DNA of 64,000 nt from Toxonevra muliebris (GCA_963691655.1 OY829329.1:51933279-51997278); one strand, 5' to 3'; numbered from the stretch's first letter, positions 45,516-56,729 are shown. Notes: generated from the sequence alone by a model not told the origin. Program-made: numbers and translations.

Positions 45516-47185
45516 TTCGGTCCCCTTCTTTTTCTCTTTCTTGTATATTGACAAACAAAAACTGTAATAAATCATAAATATTTATATGCAAATAAACGAA
45601 AGCAAGTCAATAATAGATTTTTAATGATATTTTAAACTTCTCACATCAACGAGTATTATCCTTAAAATTCCTTAAATGGCGTTCTGCTTAATTATGCACA
45701 GAAAAAACGAAGAACAAAATAAAATTGTTCCATCAAACGGCAAAAAAAAACAAACAAAAAATAAAAACAAAACATTAAACCTATTAAAACAAATAAAATG
45801 CAACGTACAATTCCGTAGCCAGAGCAATGTCATTGCTTTAGGGCATGACGATCAAGATGATGATCATGTGATCTAGCTAATGTGAGAGATCATCCACACA
45901 CACGAACAAACGCACACACATACACATAACAATCAAAGCAGAATCTTCTCTTCCACACACATACATTTTATGATCGCATCGTATCTCAACTTTATCGCTT
46001 TATTTTTGTTCATGTTTTATGTACATTTTATGCTCACAAATATAATAAAAGTAAAATAAAAGATACTCTTCCAGATACATCATCAAAAGCTCTCTATACA
46101 CTACACACACACACACACACACATACATATACATACAAACATGTGCGATCTTGTATCCAAACAGTCTGCCATGAAACAGTTTTTGGTGAAAATGCCAGAC
46201 TTGCTGACAATTGAAATGTTCTTCTGGTAGTATCTTGATAGCTAAGTAAAAAATTACAAACAAAAAGAAAAAACAAATAACAACAAAAATCCAAAACAAA
46301 ATGAAATGAAGTGAAAAAAAGCCCAATAAATGTTGGCCGGTCGATACATTGGTATATTTTAACTGATTCTTATTCTGTTTCACAATTTTCGTGCATAATA
46401 AAGTTGGTTAACATGCGCCGTCATGTGCGCCTGCCCCTTGGGGGCGAAATGTGAATGAAATGCTTGGACCCACCAGAAGCAGCAGCACACAAATATGCAT
46501 GCTTCATGCATTGCATCCATCCATACAAATTCCCATGCTATCCCACCAAACTTGAATGATCTTGGTGGACGCGCACACACACATACACATTTACTCACTC
46601 ACACGCTCATTCGTTTCATTTCTTCGTCGATTGCTCTCGATCGTTTTTGCTTGATGATGATCGTTCACTTGCTCACTTGTTGCTCTGTTCCACGCTTGGT
46701 CTCAGTATAGTATTATTGTGGGCAATTCACTTCATTTTAGATCTACAGCTTCTCTTTCACAAAAAAAAAAGAAAAAAAAAATCACTTAATTTTTTTTTTT
46801 ATGAGTTTTGTAAAAAAAAATTCTTAATGTTTTGTTTTAACCACAATATTTGTTTTGGTCTTTTCAAAATAACTTACGTGTTGCACTGAAAAAAATGTTA
46901 CTATATCTGTATAGAAGGTGCGTTCGATTTGTCACTGTCTGCTCGCTTAAAGTAGATTTTTAAGAAATATCTATGATAATAAGATCACAAACTTGCTAGT
47001 AAAAGCATGCAGGCATCTTCTTGTTTCTCTAATCAACTTTTCCAAAGTACAACTCACTAAAGTATAATTAATGGGCAATTTGATTCAAATGCTTGACTGC
47101 CGGTGCTACCAAATTTACATATTTTAGCGAGTTGTACATTATTTTTCCAAACGAGTAACAAGACTGGCGAATCAAAATTCTAAAT
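45516..47185. other. Non-coding AT-rich stretch with CA repeats
   Basis: No gene seen. CA/GT microsatellites lie at about 46101-46122 and 46572-46588 and an A-rich run near 46761-46780. The cysteine/valine-rich frames across 46000-46600 are translations of the CA/GT repeats. Coding potential is not supported. Confidence 0.5.
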
Positions 47186-47607
47186 CGTAAAATCAACTAT
47201 AAATAAATCTATAATTCCGACTTCAAATTGACGTTTTTAATTTAAATTTGACTGCTCTGAATTGAAATTAGCTCCTTGGATGTCCCATTTGACTAGTTTT
47301 AATTCAAATTGTCGCCTTAAATTTGAATAAATTGAATTGAAGTTGACTTATTTTGAGTTTAATTTGGCTAGTCTGAATTAAAATTGATGCCTTTAAAGTT
47401 CATTTACGCAATTCTGGGTTCAAATTAAGTCTTCCTAAACTCAGATTGGTTTCTTTAAAAATCAGTATGACTAGTTTGAATACAAAATGTTGCTTTTTGA
47501 ATTAGATTTGACTATTTTTGAAATAAACTGTCACATTCTAAACACATTTAGACTATTGTGAGTACAAATTTCCACTTTCTGAGTTAAATTTAACTAGTTA
47601 TTTAAAC

Positions 47608-48360
47608 AGCGAAAGTGGGTATGACGGTGAACGAGGGTAAGACAAAGTATATGCTGCCCACAAGCAGGGACGCGCGGCGTTTAGGCTCCCATGTTACAGC
47701 GGACACCTATGCTTTCGAAGTTGTCAAGGAATTCACATACCTTGGCACCGCCATTAACACCAAAAATGACGTCAGCCTGGAGATCAAACGAAGGACCACA
47801 CTGGCTAATAGGTGTTACTATGGGCTCAGTAAGCAAATGTGTAGTAGGGCCCTCTCTCGATCAACAAAACTAACGCTCTACAAGACGCTCATCCTGCCCG
47901 TGCTGCTCTATGGCGCAGAAGCATGGGTCGTGTCGCAGACTGATGCAGCCGCTCTTGGGGTGTTCGAGAGAAAAATTCTTCGTAAAATCTTCGGTCCTGT
48001 TCGTGTCGGCGACGACTATCGCATTCGGATGAACCACGAACAGTACGAGCTCTACGCTGATATTGATATAGTCAGGCGCATCACTATGCAACGTCTGCGC
48101 TGGCTTGGACATGTTGTGCGTATGAACCAAGAAGCTCCAGCGAAGAAGGTGTTCGAAGCGGAAGTTCCTGGGCGACGACGAAGAGGGCGACCATGCCTCC
48201 GATGGAAGGACCAAGTCGAGGAAAATCTTGCCACGCTTGGGATAACGAATTGGAGAAGGCGCGCGCAAAACAGAGGCGCCTGGCGAGAGCTGTTAAGGTC
48301 GGCCTTGACCCGATAACGGGTCGCTTTCACAGTCTTGTGATTAGGCCCATTAAGTAAGTA
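47608..48360 (+). mobile_element. Young 5'-truncated RTE-type LINE insertion
   Basis: A 753-bp insertion lies between perfect 12-bp direct repeats AGTTATTTAAAC (47596-47607 and 48361-48372). It starts inside ORF2 and ends with a short 3' untranslated region and a TAAG-type repeat tail (TTAAGTAAGTA). Severe 5' truncation, target-site duplication and short tandem tail are the marks of target-primed LINE insertion. The perfect duplication and unbroken frame indicate a recent event. GC content is clearly above the surroundings. Confidence 0.9.
47609..48316 (+). CDS. C-terminal part of RTE-type LINE ORF2 (truncated)
   Basis: Reverse-transcriptase polyprotein fragment. The frame is open from the truncation point, with VGMTVNEGKTKYM (the tail of the palm domain) near 47615, then FTYLGTAIN, then RALSRSTKLTLYKTLILPVL and LYGAEAW (about 47889-47930). 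A basic C-terminal region with RLRWLGHVVRM, RRRRGRP and WKDQVEENL follows, and the frame stops at 48314-48316. These blocks are typical of the RTE-like reverse transcriptases common in flies. The catalytic YADD and the endonuclease lie upstream and are missing, so the product could not work. No real start codon is needed here: the first Met or Val is arbitrary. Confidence 0.85.
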   Translation, partial: AKVGMTVNEGKTKYMLPTSRDARRLGSHVTADTYAFEVVKEFTYLGTAINTKNDVSLEIKRRTTLANRCYYGLSKQMCSRALSRSTKLTLYKTLILPVLLYGAEAWVVSQTDAAALGVFERKILRKIFGPVRVGDDYRIRMNHEQYELYADIDIVRRITMQRLRWLGHVVRMNQEAPAKKVFEAEVPGRRRRGRPCLRWKDQVEENLATLGITNWRRRAQNRGAWRELLRSALTR

Positions 48361-48434
48361 AGTTATTTAAACTATTCTGGATGCAAATTGATGCTTTCTA
48401 AATTAAAATTGTCAACTAAGTTAAATTTATGATA

Positions 48435-48487
48435 GTTTTTTAGGAGACTATGAAAATTAAATCTAGAGGTTAATTTTCAAAGTCATG
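48435..48487 (-). repeat. Interspersed repeat, copy D (short)
   Basis: The segment GACTATGAAAATTAAATCTA then GGTTAATTTTCAAAGTC matches the 3' end of copy A in reverse and the start of copy C directly. It is only about 50 bp and ends abruptly. Confidence 0.6.
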
Positions 48488-49159
48488 ACATAAGTTCATG
48501 TCAAAATTTAACTTTCTTAGCTCAAGCCCCGAGTTCCTGCCTAAATGCATTCGCCATTAGGTGTGTATATAGACTTAGAGTCGTCGGAATACTTAGACTG
48601 GTTGCGAAATTTGCAAAACTGAGAAATTAATGTCGAGTAGTCTTGTTTAAGAGGCCCAGGAGATTGACTAGAAGTCGATTCAAAATTTAAGAGCAACAGT
48701 TGCTGAATTTTTATCATGAATATCCATCAAACGTTAGAACTTTAAATTTGTAAACTATTTTTAGTGTGCATATCATTATATATGTATGCTTGTGAGTATA
48801 TGGGTGCACATATGTGTGTGCACACTGCAACGTCTTAGAGTCTGCTGAAGTTGTACACACACTAATGATTATAATAATAAAACTGATGATGATGTACCAT
48901 CATTGTCGATCGATTGAATTCCAGAATTTCTTCTTTTACTATTTATATGCATGCACATTACATTGGAACCCCACCCTAGTGTGTTTGGTCCGCAGTAATG
49001 GGTCGAGATTTTTTTTCTTGATTGGTACTTTTATTTTTATTCATGATGATTTCAGCAACAATTTAAAATGCTGGCCTAAGGAAACAACGAATTGCAACCC
49101 TGTTAAATGACTGACTTAAATAATTTGTTTGGCTATTCATTTTTGTTGATTCTTGAATG
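48488..49159. other. Non-coding AT-rich stretch
   Basis: I see no gene or repeat here. The frame 48814-49110 has no conserved domain. Confidence 0.45.
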
Positions 49160-49259
49160 CAGAAATGTTCTTTCTTTCTTTATTTGCATATTCGAATACG
49201 AATCGATCGTACATAAACATAATACATTAATTTTTGAAATAATTAAAAACGGTTTAATT

Positions 49260-49440
49260 ATGCTGTTGACTTTTTCATTGAATGCTTCTCTATCTCTTGC
49301 AACGTTCCATAACTCTCTTATGTTGTTGAATCCCGTCCAGTGTCTAATATTTCGCAACCATGATAACTGCTTTCTTCCAATGGCACGTCTTCCTTCAATT
49401 TTTGGCCTTCCAGAATAAGCTGCAGCAATTGATACTTGAT
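49260..49440 (-). pseudogene. C-terminal remnant of a non-LTR retrotransposon ORF2
   Basis: On the minus strand GRPKIEGRRAIGRKQLSWLR lies at about 49412-49353. It is followed by NIRHWTGFNNIRELWNVARD and REAFNEKV down to about 49270. The pattern GKIEG-RG-GR----WL-NI--WTG-----EL---A-DR--W is the usual C-terminus of a class of insect LINEs whose fragments are widespread in insect genomes. The sequence before 49440 has drifted and no reverse-transcriptase core is present. It differs from the RTE copy at 47.6 kb. Confidence 0.6.
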
Positions 49441-49749
49441 GTAAATTTAATAATATATTTTGGGATAAGAGGAAAAACGTAGAATCAAATTTCGTGTAAA
49501 AGAGATCGATTATAGGTTCGAGGTGTAATAGTTTCATAAGAGAGACGGTTTCGAAACAGCTTTATATTTGTTGCTCATTCACATGTACGCTTAGTTAACA
49601 AAAATATCCAGAAGTCAAGAAAGCTGCTGCTATTCTGGAGCCCTGTCCTAGTCAGTGGTTCTCGTTCATGCGTGTACCGAAAATTGTAGCATGAGCCTAC
49701 AAATCGTATATTTCTAGGTATAAGTACCTCAGAATCGTGATTCTTCATT

Positions 49750-49932
49750 GCCAGCCAGGGGGGGTTACTCTGTAGTTCGATTCGAAAGAAAATTAAATCG
49801 AATTTGAACGAAAAAAATTCTGTAGAAAAAATTTTCGAATAATATTTGTTCGATGTTCCGATTTCATTTTGTGCCTTTTCCAATCGAATTTGACATTCGA
49901 ATAGAACTGCCTTTTGAATTGAACCCCCCAGG
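49750..49932. mobile_element. Short MITE with G-rich inverted ends
   Basis: CCAGGGGGGGTTACTCTGTA at the left and CCTGGGGGGTTCAATTCAAA read inward from the right are inverted. TTCGATTCGAAAG and TTCTATTCGAATG also pair across the arms. The length is about 180 bp. No clear target duplication and no coding capacity. Confidence 0.5.
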
Positions 49933-50486
49933 AATGGGCTGTTCGTTGCTTCGGTCTATAGCCACTTCTTAACAGCAGAAATTTAGAAACGGCATGCCCA
50001 TTCCGGAATATTGATAACTCTATAAGCATCAGAAGGGATAAATGCTAAGTCAAGTCTGTTAGTCTGTACTTGTATCGAATACTCCTTTAAAGAGTTTGTC
50101 TCTTTAAACTTTTTTTTAAGTGAAACTTCTTTTCTCTTGTCCTAGAGTAAAACCAACCGGATGTGACGTCGCGCGTAAGTTTGCAATGCGACATAATTTT
50201 GTCGAGCAATGTGCATGAGGGGCTATATATCAATATTCCGTAACTGAATTCATGAGCAAACTATAGAATAAACGATTCATAAATAGTATTAATTCAATAT
50301 AACATATTAATTACACATACACACACACGCCTATGGCAGAAAGAACAATGTGTAGCGTCGCCATCTTAAAAATTATGACAGCTATACATTTCACATACAG
50401 ATGGCGCAAATGTTCAAGGAATTACATGAAGATGTCGCACACAAAAAGAGTTTGTCTACAATTGTCATCGACATTACAAAAAATCG

Positions 50487-50684
50487 GTTGTGTATTAACG
50501 AACACAAGGCAGAAGTGAAACTTCTAAACTTCTAAACGAAACAAAAGCAAATGAAATTAAAAAACACAAGCCAATGAAGCAAAAAATTTAGCGATTGAAA
50601 AATTTCATTTGCTTGTTATTTGCTTGTGTTTCGTTTAGTTCACAAGAAGTTTCACTTCTGCATTGTGTTCGTTAATATACAATT
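50487..50684. mobile_element. Foldback MITE of about 200 bp
   Basis: The left arm GTGTATTAACGAACACAAGG then CAGAAGTGAAACTTCT has a nearly perfect inverted partner at about 50649-50684 (AGAAGTTTCACTTCTGCATT then GTGTTCGTTAATATAC). The inner parts TAAACGAAACA-AAGCAAATG also pair. The whole element folds into one long hairpin. Target duplication not resolved. Confidence 0.75.
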
Positions 50685-51451
50685 TAGCTTTTTATTTCAG
50701 TGGCTCTCGAGGAACACATTCAGGCCAGAACGGCAAAATGTGATACCACATGGTTGAACCTACAGTTTACACTACGCAACACGAGTTTTTCGCCAATACA
50801 GCATGGTTTTGAGATATTTCCACTGGAAACACCTGAATCATATAGAAATGACGTTAACTTAAGTATATGATATTTATTATGTTTTGATGGAAATCGCTAG
50901 AAAATTTATAATAGAAGGAAAACTAATCAACAAATTATAGCTTGTTAAAAAAATTTTATTTTAATGAAAAGGTTTCAGTAAACATTATGTTCTACATGCA
51001 TGGCAGGCAATATTTTCTAGAACTTCAATACTGTACTGCAATATTTTCGTACATTGGAATATTGCAATATGAACTGAAATATTTTGAATATGCATATTGA
51101 ATAATTCTGAAGTAGTATTTTGAAATATATTATTAATTGCTGTAAAATATTGCAATACGACTCACAATCATAAATATTGTATAGCAATATTTCAGTTTTA
51201 TAAATCAATATTTTCCAAAAGTATCGAGTATCCGATACTGACCCTTTTTTGTCGATACCAAGTAAAATACTTATAGCATGACATCGAGTAAAAAAATTAC
51301 TTGAATCGAATGAAAAGTATCGAGTATTTACTGTCGGAAAGGTAATGGAAATATACAATTTTCATTCGAAAAAAGTATAGTGATTCCACTGACATGCATA
51401 ATATTATGACCAATTTTCTGAGGATGTGTATTTTTGCCAAAAAAAAAATTT
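50685..51451. other. Non-coding AT-rich stretch rich in AATATTGCAATA motifs
   Basis: At about 51020-51200 short palindromic motifs such as AATATTGCAATA and TGCAATATTTT recur many times, possibly a decayed tandem repeat. No gene seen. Confidence 0.4.
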
Positions 51452-52527
51452 GTACCCGGGTATGATACACCTACAAAAATCCACTAAAAATTGGGAAATA
51501 TGAAGTAAAAACCCCATAACTATTTATAAACATAAAATTATTTTATTTTGTAGGCCTTCAATGGCTAATATAAAAAGAAATGGTAGTTTTTATTCATCAT
51601 CTCTCTCATAGTTATCGTCTTCTCCATCCAAATCGATATCGCAATGTTTGCACACTTTAAATGAACAGGCCGATTGCATGTGATTCATTTCATGGACAAT
51701 TTAATTTTTTGGGGTTGACATGGCTAAAAATACAAAAAAATTGGATCAAAACACTAGTTAAGTGGTGTCTCATACCCGGCGATATGCTGTGTATCATACC
51801 CGGAAAATCATGCAATTTTGAAAATAACAAAAAAAAATTATTTCCTACCATATATGGGCATAATCCAAAATTGGATCCCTAAATATACGAAAAACACTGT
51901 AAGGGAGCGGAGACTTCCTTAAAGTGGGACATTCAATCATACCAGCCGCAAGAGCCAAAAAATGTCTACATGCGTCTAAGCATAAAAGAATGTTTCGATT
52001 GCCATCAAATAAATTCGAAAGAGTTTGCGATTAAGCGTCTGCTTTATTTAATGATTGATTATCGAATGACAAAATTACAATTATGATATTGATCTTAAGT
52101 ACTAGTTAGAGTAATGCAAAGAAGTAGAATGTGATAAATAATGATTACAGTTAAATTAGCAAATTATTAGTTAAATTGAGCGATCCCTCTTTATGCATTA
52201 CAGTGATGGCAAAAATAATAATTACATTAATAAAATGAATGTTTGCAGAGAATATTAACATAAAACATAAAAATTAACATAGCATGAACATTGTGTATAA
52301 AATATAAATAATCATGATAATCGTAAACAGCGCCGTTACAACACTAAATACTAATGCATTACACTCATCTTTTTCAATGCGTTCACTCAAAAATATATCA
52401 CTTTGGAAAAAATCAAAAAAAGTTTTCGTGATCGATTTTCACATATGATGTTTACAGCTGATACAAGCAATACATCTATTTACTTCGGTGTAACCACAAA
52501 AACTGGCTCATGTCAAAAGAAAAGTTT

Positions 52528-53303
52528 AGTAACGAACCTTCCTGGTTCCTTTTCTTTTCGTCAGGGTATACTCAGCGAGTAACCAGGGTGCGTAAATAAT
52601 AACTCACGATAGTTCGTTTCGGTTTTCTTTGTTCACTTGTTTATTTTATTTACTTCACTGTTGGTTTTAAATACACTTGATTATTTTTATTCTTGGTACC
52701 TCGTACAGTCTTCGTTTGTTCCTTGTAGCTCCTCAATCGTCCTTCTCGGACGTTCGTTTGCCCTCGTTGGCGCTCGTTTGCCTTCCTTGGCGCTCGGTTT
52801 GCGTTCGTATGTTTCCTTTGTGTGTGTTCGTGATACGATGGTTAGGTCATTGTCGTTTGTTGTATGGTCCGTCGCAACTGGCACTCTTCCACTTGACGTA
52901 AGGACTTACGCCAAGATCCAATTAACACCTCACGAATGAATAATGTCTTATGAAGAGCCTAGCATGCGGACGCTCTGCTGATATAAACTAACGACTCTTT
53001 TGTACTAGCCTACCGTGCGGACGCATCGGATGGTTTATTACATATAATCTAGCGAATAGAGGACAATAGAACCACCAAGTTACTACCTTAGACCACGATC
53101 TAAGTCTGAGTGTCTTCTTCTGTTTAATGCATGTCCTTTTATACTAATTTTCCTTCTGTTGTACCGTTTTGTTCATATTAGTTTTTACATGTTTTATCGT
53201 ACTGTAATATGTATGTATATACTTTACTTCATTTTATATATTCATACATATGTTGCATTTTAATTGTGGGGTCAAAATAACTCTAATATTTTGAGTCCTT
53301 ACA
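52528..53303 (-). mobile_element. Solo LTR of a retrotransposon
   Basis: Read on the minus strand, the segment begins TGTAAGGACTC at 53303 and ends GGTTCGTTACT at 52528, giving short inverted ends TGTAA / TTACT. It is flanked by a 4-bp direct repeat GTTT (52524-52527 and 53304-53307). It contains a TATA-like GTATAAAAGG about 160 bp from its start and several AATAAA signals in the second half. It is much more GC-rich in the middle than its surroundings. No internal region, primer-binding site or polyprotein lies on either side, so it is best explained by recombination between two LTRs. Family not assigned; 4-bp targets suit Ty3/Gypsy-type elements. Confidence 0.6.
53136..53146 (-). promoter_or_regulatory. 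TATA-like box of the solo LTR
   Basis: On the minus strand the sequence AGTATAAAAGG lies about 160 bp inside the LTR start. This is a plausible core promoter for retrotransposon transcription. It is the only promoter-like element I can tie to a defined structure in the window. Confidence 0.45.
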
Positions 53304-53569
53304 GTTTGACAGTAGTCAGATCGGCAATATTGATATTGCAGTATGTAAAAAACGACTGGTGCTGTCTCATACCCGGGTACACTTCCCTACCATAGTTTTG
53401 AACCAATTCTTAGATATTTTTAGACAATTGAACTTCGTACCCCTTCTAATTACACATACATACACTCCGCTTTATTTGAATATGCACATGCATTAAATCT
53501 ACGATCAAAGTAACTTCCTCTTAATGAAAATAATTATTTTCATTCTTTGGTTCAAAATCATACAAGAAA

Positions 53570-54123
53570 AATCTCTTTATTTTCGTATCATAAAAAAGAC
53601 CCGTAAAAGGCAAATCAGCACCCACCAACTATTCGTCAATTATAAAACCTCATTTGACAGCACGATTATGGATCACCTACGAAAGGAGCCTCGGCGAATG
53701 GGCTTGTTAGTCAACTAACAAAGAGTGATGGCGTCTTGGACAAAATCTCACTGTCGACTAAATTATAAATTCGAATTAGTCCAGCATTAACAGCAACAAC
53801 AATATAAACATTAAGATCAAACGAAAAATAACTCTTGCCAACAGGTGGTACTCTTAAGATAATTGAGAAATAAAGCCCTTTCTCGACGGACGACGATAAT
53901 TCTCCATAAACCCCTCTTCTTTGCTATCTTAATGTGTGGAGCTAAACAGTGGACGATGACAAACAAACATTTAGGCTATGTATTCTATACGAGCCACGGT
54001 GATGGAACGCATGGAAAAAGACATCCTGATATCAGTTGGAAAGATCAGATACAGGGGGACTGGACTGTACCTACTATTAATAGAGGAGACTGGCGAGGCT
54101 TAATTGAGGCGGCCATGGATTGA
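53570..54123 (+). pseudogene. Internally deleted RTE-type LINE relic
   Basis: The first part reads KKTRKRQISTHQLFVNYKTS then FDSTIMDHLRKE at about 53593-53690, which resembles the first palm block of RTE reverse transcriptases (LFVDFKAAFDS). After a decayed gap, sequence near 53815-53850 (IKRKITLANRWY in one frame) and the frame from 53863 (RNKALSRRTTIILHKPLFF, MCGAKQW) match the C-terminal blocks of the copy at 47.6 kb. SWKDQIQGDWTVPTINRGDW precedes the stop at 54123. The middle of the reverse transcriptase, including the YADD site, is missing. Confidence 0.65.
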
Positions 54124-54775
54124 AGCATTATTCTGATAAAAACCCTACGGTATTGATACAAGTAAATTCTAAAGTTTGGGAAATCAGTTTCTAATATACT
54201 TTTGTTTGTGCTAATGACTATTTTAGTGTTTTGAAACTTGTGATCAACACCTCCTTCACGGCTATGGTATCGATCCCGGAAACGTAAGTCGTTTCTTAAG
54301 TCGAAACCGAATACTGACAAGGATAAATCATATTAGCTTAAAAAAAATAACCGGATTTTTTTCTATAGTAGAAAGATTGGCAATTGTACCGCTTTGTGCA
54401 GAGCAAATAGAAATAAATGATAACCTAAAGATAACTGAAAAATAATTTACGGTTTTTATACTACGTTAATACTAACGCTACGTATTGATGAATATCCTAC
54501 TGATATGTTTTAAGTATTTCTATGTTTTGGAGCCAAAATTGTTATTTTTTTATTTTATTGAATATTTATTCGCAAACAAAATTAAAAATATATAACAACT
54601 TTATTTTATTAAAAAAAAATGAGAAGGGATGGATTTCATTTATGCAATCACAATTTGAAAAATAACTACACGTAAAATTAACGTTCAATATGGGTCTACG
54701 GTTCAGTTGCCTATATGTGGAAAAAGAAAAATCGGTTCTGATGATTTTTAAAAAGAAAGAGATGATTACACTATT
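54124..54775. other. Non-coding AT-rich stretch
   Basis: I see no gene or recognisable repeat. Confidence 0.45.
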
Positions 54776-54851
54776 CGTCGCCTGAGAATTGATTTGGCGT
54801 ATGTGTGTGCAAATTCATATACCTATACGCCAAATCAATTCTGAGGCGACG
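54776..54851. repeat. Hairpin, 27-bp arms, at the 5' edge of a LINE fragment
   Basis: The arms 54776-54802 and 54825-54851 are reverse complements with one mismatch. The left arm starts CGTCGCCTGAGAATTGATTT and the loop is 22 nt. The right arm runs directly into LINE coding sequence: the frame reads AKSILRRRIGIFVDIEGAFD across the junction. Confidence 0.85.
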
Positions 54852-56729
54852 TATTGGTATTTTTGTTGATATTGAGGGAGCTTTTGACAACGCGACTTTT
54901 GACGGCATGTGCAATGCAGCAGGTCAGCATGGAGTGGATCCGGTTGTTGTTAACTGGATTCGCTCAATGTTGTCACACAGTCTTATGATGGTTCAAACTG
55001 ATTGTGGTCAAACTGTGACTTGCGGCGTGAATGGAGGATGTCTCCAAGGTGGCGTACTCTCTGCACTGCTGTGGCGTCTGCTGGTTGACTCTCTGCTTGT
55101 TTCCTTAAATGAGCCGGGTATCTACACACAAGCCTATGCCGATGACGGTGCCTGCTTAATAACGGGCCAATCGGTCGGGTATATTTGTAGGAAGACCCAA
55201 ACTGCTCTGAATATGATTGACTCTTGGTGTTGCTCAAACGGGCTATCGGTTAACCCTCTTAAAACTGGTGTTATTCTTTTCACCAGGAGAAGGAATATTG
55301 ATGGTCTCGTTTTACCAGTACTCAGAGGAATCACTATTCAGCTATCCCAAGAAGAGTCATTCTAGATACCAAACTTCTATGGCTTTCTCATGTTGAGCTA
55401 AAGGTATCCAAGGCGCTGGCAGCTTTTTGTCAATACAGGGCTATTTTTGGCAAAACATTAGGTCTATCACTCTATAAAGTCTTAAGGCTTTATAAGACTA
55501 TGATCAGACCCATCATCACCTATGCATCCATAGTCTGGTGGAGTAGGCTTAATGTTGACAGCGTTAGGAAAGCTCTTCAAAAGACTGTGGCCATTTGTTG
55601 TACGGGAGCTTTACCTACAACACCTGGCCTATCCTTGGATGCATTGCTCAACTTACCATCCCTTGAAATTTTTGCTAAAGGAGAGGCTGTCAAAGCCATC
55701 TGTAGGCTTAAACGCAATGGGTGTTTGTATGACACTTGCTGGGATATTGGTGACATTGTTGAAGATACTGATATGGACCTAACAGTTCTACCAATGCCAT
55801 CCGATACAATGCCAACAATTCCAGTTTTAAAACAGCGCAATACAATTCAAATTCCAGAGGCCCAAATTTGGTTTTTGCCGGGACCTGGGCCGGGAGTTGA
55901 TTGTAAGCGTATTTTCAGTGACGGCTCCAGAACAGAATTCGGTTCGGGTTCTGGGGTCTTTATTGAAAATGATGGAGTGCACCTTCACTTCTCTCTTTGG
56001 TTGTATGCTTTTGTTTTTCAAGCAGGAATTTTTGCAATCATCAAGGCAACGGACCATGTTATTGATAATGGTTGAAGAGAAAGGAGTATCTGTGAATTTA
56101 GTGAGTCAGGCTGCGCTTAAATCCTTGCTTAATCCTTTTAATCTAAACTGGTTATGCATTGTAAATCCAGGCTTGATTGTGTTGGAAAACTCAATAGCCT
56201 GCTGTTGATATGGTTTCTTGGACACTCAGGAATTTCAGGAAATGAATCTGCCGACCTTCTGGAAGGGTTTAGAAACTGGTTTCCTGGGCCCAGAACCAGT
56301 ACTCTCTTTGTCGTCTACGGCCATCAAGGCCATCATTAATGAGTGGGTCGACTTAACTCACAATCGTAAATAGAAGGAACTAAGGGGACAAAGACCATTT
56401 TGACTGTTATATCGAACCGTCTAACAGACTTTCTGTTATCACTTAACAGAAAGAGCTGCAGGCAGCTGGTGGGATTATATACAGGTCACTTCTCTTGTGC
56501 CAAACATTTGCATATGATTGGACTGGGAGCTAGTGCCTTCTGTGCTTTCTGTAGTTTGGAGGAAGAATGTGAAGAGACGGCAGACCACTTTCTTAGTGTC
56601 TGTCCAGCTTTCTGGCAGATCAGAGTAAGCATATTTGGCACTGGAGTGTTGAGAGATGAACAACTGAGCTCTCTAACATCGCAGGATCTGCTAAGATTTA
56701 TTAATAAATCTGGTACATTCAAAGAATAG
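54805..56729 (+). pseudogene. Reverse transcriptase, RNase H and zinc knuckle of LINE ORF2, broken
   Basis: The protein would reverse-transcribe the element RNA. The first frame (to 55365) has motif A FVDIEGAFDN at about 54862, motif B GCLQGGVLSALLW at about 55036, and motif C YADDG with both catalytic Asp codons at 55141-55146. A small out-of-frame deletion near 55345 removes the block that normally follows. The next frame continues with RVILDTKLLWLSHVE, MIRPIITYASIVWWSR and the RNase H start FSDGSRTEFGSGSGVF (about 55914), and ends at 56075. LGHSGISGNESADLL at about 56218-56262 is the second half of RNase H in another frame. The last frame (56400-56729) holds CAFCSLEEECEETADHFLSV then CPAF, a zinc knuckle. 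At least three frame breaks make it inactive. The RNase H Glu in FQAE is Gly. Confidence 0.8.

Larger units (their letters stand above)
47190..48430. repeat. Degenerate tandem repeat, split by an RTE-type insertion
   Basis: Loosely repeated units of roughly 35 bp contain TTTGACTAGTTTTAATTCAA or TTTGAATTAAAATTGATGCC, from about 47190 to 47607, and resume after 48361 (ACTATTCTGGATGCAAATTG). The retrotransposon at 47608-48360 interrupts the array. No coding function. Confidence 0.6.
51452..53380. repeat. Region bounded by inverted GTACCCGGGTATGA motifs
   Basis: GTACCCGGGTATGATACA at 51452-51469 and its inverted partner at 53363-53380 match in 17 of 18 bases. Two more inverted copies of CCGGGTATGA(T/G)ACA lie at 51766-51779 and 51789-51802. 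The solo LTR at 52528-53303 sits inside. The motifs could be terminal and subterminal repeats of an older element. No target duplication is visible, so the borders are tentative. Confidence 0.4.

Noticed and set aside
46000..46600. Overlapping open frames of 66-127 codons
   Set aside because: They are translations of CA/GT microsatellites and their surroundings, rich in Cys, Val and His, with no domain.
52637..52939. 100-codon frame with a signal-peptide-like start
   Set aside because: It lies inside the solo LTR on the opposite strand and arises from the TCGTTTGCC-like tandem variants.
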